A DNA stretch of 64,000 nucleotides, taken from positions 22,205,289-22,269,288 of the forward strand of contig CM037783.1 in the NCBI GenBank assembly GCA_021229015.1, given 5' to 3'. This document shows positions 57,515 through 64,000 of this stretch, piece after piece. Origin of the DNA: Solen grandis. Lineage: Eukaryota; Mollusca; Bivalvia; Adapedonta; Solenidae. The notes beneath the pieces were generated by a model. It did not search any database, was not told the origin of the DNA, and worked only from the letters and a program-made list of their open reading frames with translations. How positions within the stretch are numbered: the first letter of the stretch is position 1; every line of letters begins with the position of its first letter. Position numbers and translations under genes: made by a program.

Positions 57515-57550
57515 ATGATGGTCGGACAATGTAAAGTTGCGAGCGTTAAA
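57515..57550 (+). CDS. candidate first coding exon, plus strand
   Basis: ATGATGGTCGGACAATG… encodes MMVGQCKVASVK and ends exactly at a strong donor (TTAAA|GTAAGA) in phase 0. No downstream exon could be confidently linked; an acceptor-like AACATTTTCAG at about 57791-57801 is one option. Short; could be chance. Confidence 0.25.
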
Positions 57551-58050
57551 GTAAGAAGGCGTTTTGTAGTTTATCAAAATGCATTTTCTTGAATACGTAT
57601 TTACAATGTTGCATTGGCAAATTCAGTCCAAGAATGTATCTCTGAAGTTTAAATACTAAGAAATTCAAATGAATTGTGTATTTTGTCGGAAAATAAACTG
57701 TTCAACTCAGATCAACAAGGTTGGATTTTTGGCAACGAATAGCCTCCATATGTTCGACCTAAGTCTTCATTTGAATTTGAGAAAATATTATAAACATTTT
57801 CAGTGAGCTTGCAATTTGCTTCCAATTTCTGTTCTCATTCCTTCAGCACTCCTTTCATACAAGTCCATTTAATTTTTGGATATTTCTTTCATGCTTCTTG
57901 GATTGGAATTCACGTTCTGAGCCTCAGTTACTGGACGTACTTGCTCTTTCAAGAACATCTAATGATGGTAACCCTGATGCTGTTACTATTTGTAGGCTGA
58001 TGCTGCATGATATACTGACAGAAAAAAAATGAAGAGAGAACGAGAGAGTT
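57551..58050. other. non-coding stretch
   Basis: No supported gene apart from the possible acceptor near 57801. Confidence 0.4.
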
Positions 58051-58365
58051 TGTTTGTTTGTTTGATGGGTTTAACGTCCCACCGACAGTATTTCAGTCAT
58101 TTGGAGACGATGTCTACTTGAGACAGATATAGTGCTACCACACTGCAGTATCACGCCGTAGACATGTGGCATGATACCACACCCAGTTACATTATCCTGA
58201 CACCGAGCCAGCCAGTCCTGCAACTACCCATATATGCTGAGCGCCAAGCAAGGGAGCTATAACAGTACCATTTTTTACGACTTTGGTATGTCACGGCCGG
58301 GGATCGAACCCACGACCTCCCGCTCCCGAGGCGGACGCTCTAACCACTCGGCCACAGGGGACGGT
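58051..58365 (-). mobile_element. SINE (family S1), full-length copy
   Basis: Minus strand head GGCCGAGTGGTTAGAGCGTC (A-box) and GAGGTCGTGGGTTCGATCCC (B-box), then GTATAGCTC-like body with TCCCTTGCTTGGCGCTCAGC, GGTGTCAGGATAATGTAACT, GTATCATGCCACATGTCTAC, CGACTGAAATA-like sequence, and tail ACGTTAAACCCATCAAACA. Best reference copy of S1 here. It lies 104 bases from a USP exon. Confidence 0.88.
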
Positions 58366-58468
58366 AGAACGAGAGAGATACAGAATGAAAGACAGAAAAA
58401 GATATATATATAGAGAGAGAGAGAGAGAGGATATGAAATGAAAGAGAGAGTGACATAACAAACCTTAC

Positions 58469-58685
58469 GATTTCTGTGCTGTGCTGCTGGTCTGTCGTGG
58501 CCAGGATCCGTCCTCATTCTTCTGTTCCATGACGATGACCTGCCCCTGGTAGAGGCCGACATCCTGTAGCGCCTTTTCCTTCCTGTTCAGAGGCTCGTAC
58601 ATGTTGGCCATGTAGCGGTTCCACAGTCTCACCTCCTTGTCCTCCGCTACGTTGAACTCCTTACGCATAGCTTTCTCCAGTTGTT
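58469..58685 (-). CDS. USP15: USP4/11/15-type ubiquitin hydrolase, exon 5 (first UBL domain)
   Basis: Acceptor ACACTTTGCAG, donor AAATC|GTAAGG; phase 1 in, phase 2 out; 217 bases. Encodes EQLEKAMRKEFNVAEDKEVR, LWNRYMANMYEPL, DVGLYQGQVIVMEQKNEDGS and WPRQTSSTAQKS. This is the ubiquitin-like domain between DUSP and the catalytic core in USP4, USP11 and USP15; the LYQGQ-V-EQKNEDG-WPR signature is very characteristic. These enzymes remove ubiquitin from protein substrates in cytoplasm and nucleus. If the donor is not used, a TAA follows at once (58465-58467), giving a catalytic-domain-less product. The downstream catalytic exons (GLSNLGNTCFMNS block) were not found at lower coordinates. Confidence 0.9.
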
Positions 58686-59061
58686 CTGCAAAGTGTCACG
58701 TATTTAATGCTAAGTGATTGTCATCTTACAAAAAATAATAAAATATGTCAATGCCTTTACAGTTACAGCATCCTTAAGAACAATTCACATCAGCTGTAAA
58801 TTCACTATGTATTGATGAAATAAATTAAGCAAGTGGATGGAAAATCTACAGAACAGGCTAACTGAGTTTAATTGCCAATTGATCAGCTATAACCTTTATT
58901 CTAATAATCGTAACAACCCTTTTGTAATGCATTTAAATACTAAAATATGACAAGCTCAATTACCTGAATCAATCTGAAAGCGACCTTGAAATGACATGGT
59001 TTTATTTTAACTTAAAGATTTGCCTTTCATTTAGAGGAAAAATATATGAAGCTCCACTTAC
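58686..59061. other. USP intron
   Basis: Between exons 5 and 4 on the minus strand. No repeat recognised. Confidence 0.8.
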
Positions 59062-59206
59062 CGACTGTGTCAGATTTGCTGAACTTTTTACTGATCAGTT
59101 CATCAGGTTTGGAGTTCTCACAGATCTTAAGGTGCCATAGATACACCTCCACCTTCAGGGACTTTGAGTAGACCCCTTCCTCTATCACCTTCCTAGGGAG
59201 GGCTTT
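59062..59206 (-). CDS. USP15: USP4/11/15-type hydrolase, exon 4 (end of DUSP, start of UBL)
   Basis: Acceptor TTATTCCAG, donor GTCG|GTAAGT; phase 0 in, phase 1 out; 145 bases. Encodes KALPRKVIEEGVYSKSLKVE, VYLWHLKICENSKPD and ELISKKFSKSDTV. It covers the DUSP C-terminal strand and the linker into the UBL, aligning with the family's RKVVEQGMFVKHCKVEVYL-type segment. It continues in frame into the exon at 58469-58685. Confidence 0.9.
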
Positions 59207-60071
59207 CTGGAATAATACATGACAAGTGATTCTATACTGACATTTTAAGTATGATGTCTTTCCCTTTGTGTATTTATTTATCCATTTGACTGGATTTCTT
59301 TAACTTTAACCAAATTAATCATTACAATACAATATATATTTTCTTGGCACATGCTTGGCTAGATCATTATTGTGTCATATGCTGTAAACAAAGGTGACGC
59401 ATAGGGATCACTTCTCCGTTATCTGTCTGTCCATCCGTCCGTCCGTCTGTCTATCTGTCTGTCTATCACAATTCTTTCAGCAGATGACACATGTGTTCCA
59501 AGGAATACTTCTGGTTTGTTCTTATGTTGATTTTTTGTGTATTTTTACTTAATTTGCTTGGTTAATGCCTTAACTTAAAGTTACTTTATAACCAGTGGAA
59601 TATGGTTATATTAAGATTGCAGTCATAAACAGTTACAATTTACATCCATTTTGTTGAAAACATAAACATAAGCAACACGAAGCATCATCATATTTAAGTG
59701 CACACAGAAAATAATAGCATGAGCTACACATATTTTTCTTCATATTTCAGTCTGCCATATTTTCTTGAGGGAGCCTGACATTCAATTCACTGATCAAAGT
59801 ATGTGTATGTGTTCATTTTGCCTAACTGTAAATCTCTTTGGAATACATTGATGAAAATATCACCCCCCCCCTTTCCCACCACTTTAGACTGTATATATAG
59901 GGTCTATAAATAATGAAGGGATATCAGTATCCCCCACCCCCACACACACCCAGAAAGCCCCAGTTCTCACCTCACCTGTCCCTCCACAACCCACAACCTA
60001 AGTATACGGTCTGTTAACAATGAAGGGATATCAGACCCCCCACCCCCACCACAGTCAGCTCCAGTCCTCAC
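59207..60071. other. USP intron with duplicated splice-donor segment
   Basis: Contains a (GTCC)n-like stretch (59428-59460) and, at about 59890-60071, a ~96-base tandem duplication that includes the 5' splice site of exon 3. The second donor copy falls at 59975/59976. See findings. Confidence 0.8.
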
Positions 60072-60181
60072 CTGTCCCTCCACAAGGTTGCACCAGGAGA
60101 CCATCTTCTTCCAGGCATCCTCTGGCAGCAGTTTGTAGTCCAAGTCCTCTACCAGGTGTTCCTTCAGCTTCTGGCTGCCCT
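60072..60181 (-). CDS. USP15: USP4/11/15-type hydrolase, exon 3 (DUSP domain)
   Basis: Acceptor TATTTACAACAG, donor GGACAG|GTGAGG; phase 1 in, phase 0 out; 110 bases. Encodes EGSQKLKEHLVEDLDYKLLP and EDAWKKMVSWCNLVEGQ, the central DUSP region, matching the family's [20 protein letters not shown]-type segment. A second, in-frame donor 96 bases downstream would add 32 residues here. Confidence 0.92.
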
Positions 60182-61216
60182 CTGTTGTAAATACGCCAGC
60201 GCAATATTATACAGCATGTGGTATACACATAAACCGAAGCAATACATTGACTAAAAATTGTGATTTACAAACAAATTATTTCCCTGACACAAAGCATGAA
60301 TGTGCTACATGAAATAAGATCATAATTAATCCAAACCTCCACCAACAGCCAACATAATTAAATAAAACTAGAGCTATCACTGAAGGTGACTCAGATCCCC
60401 ACTCACTGAACAATGAGTCTATCACAATGTCCAATTATCCCTTTTACTGGGACAGACAGCTCAAGGTGATCCTGGGACAAATCAACCGCATGAGTTTAAC
60501 GCAATTTTCAAAAGGGAAGACACCTATAAATACCTACTGATAAAGAAGGGAAACAGCCCTGACATATGTAACCTAGATCGTGCCAATGCAGAATGTAAAC
60601 AATGAGGGTATTTTTTACATCCATCCAAAATACTATATTGCGTAATTTGATCAACATTTTCAATGTGTTTAACTGTTATTTTACAGCAGATATTTGCCCA
60701 TTATGTACCATTTGTGTTAGTCTACAATATGTCAATGTTATTTTATATGTTCTTTTTCATGAAATTTGGATCATAAGGAAATATAATGGGCCTTTAATAA
60801 ACCTCAGCCGAAGGCATTTAACTTCTCTGACACATGAAAAACTAAATCAGCAAAATTAAAAAATTCCTGAAGTGATTACTACCTAGAAAATAAAACAAAC
60901 ACTAGTAACATTGTTAATCCAATTATCAAAATAATTTGAATCAGTCTTTAAGATACATTGTGCCTCCCTTTTATATACATGTACAACACACTGATTTGGT
61001 CATATGTCTTTTTTATATTCCCTGCCCTTCCTTTCTTTTCTCTTCTTCTGTCAATCATAGAATTTAAAATTGGTAATTAAACCATAATGAGTTAATACAA
61101 GAGAGGGCATCAATAGGTACACTATTTTCTTGACGACTTATAAACATATGATGCTAAATCCGAAGATATCATCTTCGTAACATTTATCTTTAATTTCTTT
61201 TCTATATTGCATGTAC
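60182..61216. other. USP intron
   Basis: At 60367-60420 lies another copy of the ATCACTGAAGGTGAC hairpin head. The rest is unremarkable; the frame at 60602-60859 has no support. Confidence 0.7.
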
Positions 61217-61344
61217 CTTGAAGTATTGGTGTATTGTCAATAGGCCCTGGGTTGGCCGACTCCTTTCCTGCATTGCTTGCATTCCAGCCTTCATATCCCA
61301 CGTAGGTCTTCCACTGTTGGAACCACTTCACATCCAAAACATAC
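61217..61344 (-). CDS. USP15: USP4/11/15-type hydrolase, exon 2 (DUSP N-terminal part)
   Basis: Acceptor ATATTTTGACAG, donor TTCAAG|GTACAT; phase 2 in, phase 1 out; 128 bases. Encodes YVLDVKWFQQWKTYVGYEGW, NASNAGKESANPGPIDN and TPILQ, the DUSP signature W(F)xxWxxYVG…PGPIDN. It must be preceded by an exon ending in phase 2 (family: …GDTW|Y). I did not find that exon in 61345-64000, so the start codon probably lies beyond the right edge. Confidence 0.92.
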
Positions 61345-63560
61345 CTGTCAAAATATGATTATGGTAGCAATGATATTAGAGATCTGCAACTGGAGTCAAA
61401 AACTTGTTTAGAGAAGAAGTACCGGCCTAAGATGTAAAACTAGCAAATTTACTTTCTCATTCTCTCATAACTTTGCATCATAAAATGTCAATTGTAAATG
61501 AAAGTGTCAACTGTTTAGACTTCTGCAACATTTAATGAATTAGATTACATAATTTGAAATAAAGCAAAATGATCACCAATAGATCAATTTGGATGTTTTG
61601 ATATCGTATTTACAAGGCTGGTACCTTCTTTTATTTGGTTTACACAATTTTATTGAAACATTAACCACTCATGACTGGTATGTAAAGAAAAGAGGAAAGC
61701 CAAAGAAGCAATCAGCTGCAGGAGTGGTTGACAGAAAAATGCTCCTCGCTAGTAGTTTAAATATCTGAAATGAGTTCAAATCTGAGTGTGCAATTTGATT
61801 TTGAATACGTTCGATTATATTGTCACTATGCCAGAAAATGAAAAATAAATGAATACCATAAAGTGACAGCATATTTCATTCTACACGAAAGTCAAATAAT
61901 TTATCAAGCCATAAGTACCAACTTCTAGCCCAACCAAAATTTACGTTTTCAGAGTTTCTATAGAGATATATGATGAGCGACTTAAATTTTCTAATATGTA
62001 ATCAACAGGTATAGTAATATTGTCCACAGGATTTGAAAAATGCACTTACAAGCATTAAAGTGTGTCAATCACACTCGTATTAGATCTATTTTGTGAATAT
62101 TTTAACCATTTTATTGTTAAGAAACAGCAAAAAAGACAACCAATTTATCTTTAAAACTCTGTTCTTCATGAAAAAAAAGGTTATTTATATATTTAGATAA
62201 ATTTTGTTTGGGTTTAAATAAAATCGTCAAAATAAAACTCAGCATTTTTATCATAAAACTAAAATGGAATACTGTGTAAGAATCGTTTTCTCTGTAGTGC
62301 TCCATTCTTTTCATCAGCTCCATCATTAATCAGTCAGACAGACGGGCTGATTAATTGAACATTCTTTTTCTGACTGATTCCTAACACTAATGATCAATCC
62401 TGTGATGTTTCATCCAATATAAACCTGGATGGGGTTTTCAGATGAAGTGCGGACAAGATTGTATCAAAAATACAAAAGGCCATAACTTTTTTGTGCGGGG
62501 GTGGGGAGGGGGTAATGGTATAAAAAGATCATTTTCTGATCATATTAAATTACTTAAATCTATATTTTTCACGTATTCCTTTTATTTATGCGTAAACATT
62601 ATGACAAATGATTTTTCAATACCGTAAGTGATGTAATAAAACTTCCTTTTACAAGGAAGGCTTGTCCAGTTAATTATTAACCGGTCGTTGCTTGACCACT
62701 ACCTGTTTTTGTTCGAATCTTGGCCCCAGTATAATAGCAAAGTACTGTCGAATAAACTTGCCGTTAAATTTGAATATAGATTTCAAGAATTGTTGGCACA
62801 TGCTTGCAAGTTTTCACACAGATTTTTTTTCGAAAAGTTTTATGTTGATTGCTAACCGAACTGTGCATGCCAAAATAATTTGGCTGGGGCGATTCCAATC
62901 TCCAAGCAAAGTTGTCGTTCGTTCCTCACATAACATCTCTGCAAGGGGCTCAATGACAAGAATCTTGTCAAAACGGAAAACACTCATTTAACGCGTATTA
63001 AAATGTATTTTATGGATCAAAAGTATAGAAACATTGAATAAATACATTTTGAATCATCATAAAACGTGTGCAAAATATTAATTTCAGTTGTTATTATCGG
63101 AACTATTTTCTGCCTTATTTCGCCGATGAGAATAATCCGCAAACGCTCGCCTGCAAATGTACATGTTCAAAGATTCAGCTGGATATCGTAATTCAAAGCC
63201 AGCTTTTTATTTTCATAATTTGTAATTTTAATGACCAGTTTGAGCATGATCAATGGTGCTATTTATATATATTTTTCAGTTTAACGGAGCCTTTCCCAGT
63301 CTCCTTCAAAATTAAATATTGAACAACGTCTGGATTACGTAATCTATTTGGAACTTTCTGAGCCCACCACAGAGGTGAATGTAATGTAAGCCGATTTTGT
63401 AAGAGAGTGGGGCGAAAACATATCGCATTTTGAGCCCATGTGTTTCTGATTGCTTTTTTAAAATTTGGGAAACCCGCGTATGACGTGAACACAAACGCAC
63501 AATCCGGCTATCTGCCAATGCAACATGTCCGAAATGTTACGGGAAACAATGCAAGAATCA
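61345..63560. other. non-coding stretch, probable USP intron 1
   Basis: No supported exon. Poly-T and AT-rich; a short imperfect inverted repeat around 62330-62380 (CAGTCAGA / TCTGACTG). Frames at 63259-63518 are not supported. Confidence 0.5.
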
Positions 63561-63569
63561 CAAATCCGT

Positions 63570-63800
63570 GTATATTGACCCAAATGGTTTCCCACATGGG
63601 CCCCTAATGGGGTACCCATATGGGACCCATGTCGAAAGTGCAACCTGTTTTGGCCTGGGTCCCATATGGGCAGCCCGCCTTGATTCTACATAGGCCCGAT
63701 ATGGGCTACCCACATTGGACCCATGTCAAATGCAACCATTTTGGCCTGGGCCCATATGGGCAGTCCACCAAAATCCAATTTGCACCCCATTTGCAGGAAT
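63570..63800. repeat. CCCATATGGG-rich repeat, two to three units
   Basis: GGGACCCATGTCGAAAGTGC then GGCCTGGGTCCCATATGGGC recurs about 100 bases later as GGACCCATGTCAAATGC then GGCCTGGGCCCATATGGGC. CCCATATGGG or close variants occur four or more times. GC-richer than the surroundings. Runs close to the window edge. Confidence 0.7.
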
Positions 63801-64000
63801 TGGGTCCATACCACTGCACTGTCTGAATGTGCAGTCAAATGTGGAAAACTGGTACCAATAGCCTCTGAAAAAATTTTTCGCTCCAAAATAATATTACTGA
63901 AAAAAAGAAAAAAGGTCCCCCCAAATTTCAACATTCAGTTTTATTTTTTTCTTAATTTAATTAAAACTTCAGTTTAATAATGCTGGAAATACAAACGAAA

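Noticed and set aside
58290..58365. tRNA gene on the minus strand
   Set aside because: A- and B-boxes are present but continue into the SINE body; no acceptor stem pairing or 3' half.
63259..63518. Galactosyltransferase-like reading (KKAIRNTWAQ) on the minus strand
   Set aside because: One short resemblance to the RxAIRxTW motif without any further family block or splice context.

Overview
This is eukaryotic (animal) genomic DNA: AT-rich, intron-rich and repeat-dense, with short exons bounded by GT/AG splice sites. Bivalve mollusc is my best guess. It rests on the repeat style: tandem-array elements with short hairpin ends, tRNA-headed SINEs whose tails read like GTTAAACCCATCAAACAAAC, a DIRS retrotransposon and TTAA-flanked MITEs. 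No species call is possible from sequence alone, and very little of the window is coding.

Host genes. (1) 10,257-15,944, minus strand: the last four recognisable exons of a single-pass membrane protein. It has a Thr/Pro-rich stalk, a transmembrane helix, a YAEI-containing juxtamembrane exon and a long tail with repeated DY(F/M)xLE motifs and a C-terminal PDZ ligand. Its 5' exons were not found. (2) 58,469-61,344, minus strand: four consecutive exons of a USP4/11/15-type ubiquitin hydrolase, covering most of the DUSP domain and the first UBL. Exon 1 and the catalytic exons are not visible. (3) 53,851-54,390, minus strand: an unrecognised spliced exon with a 1-base frame break, possibly served by a 5' exon at 57.3-57.4 kb. 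That exon sits opposite a plus-strand exon ending at 57,550, which suggests a bidirectional promoter. (4) 37,951-38,489, plus strand: two phase-compatible mini-exon candidates of unknown gene.

Mobile DNA. 1-10 kb: hairpin-ended tandem arrays, MITEs, and a nest (MITE B < TIR element < tandem-array element) at 5.9-8.2 kb. 12-34 kb: eight copies of a ~233 bp TTAA-flanked MITE (family A), several of a related family B, several SINEs, a 51 bp minisatellite at 24.4-25.1 kb, and a 1 kb TIR element at 22.9-23.9 kb. A 100-N gap lies at 34,774-34,873. 39.7-45.1 kb: three large tandem-array elements. 45.7-53.0 kb: a deep nest in which an array element carries a Harbinger-like transposon with a broken HARBI1-like transposase, itself split by a complete but inactivated DIRS retrotransposon (inverted terminal repeats plus internal complementary region). 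54-64 kb: SINEs, intronic USP sequence and a CCCATATGGG-rich repeat at the right edge.

No operon-like cooperation is expected. The observations most worth following are the receptor tail, a tandem duplication that creates a second in-frame 5' splice site in the USP gene, the fully resolved DIRS/Harbinger nest, and dispersed arrays carrying nuclear-receptor-type half-site clusters.
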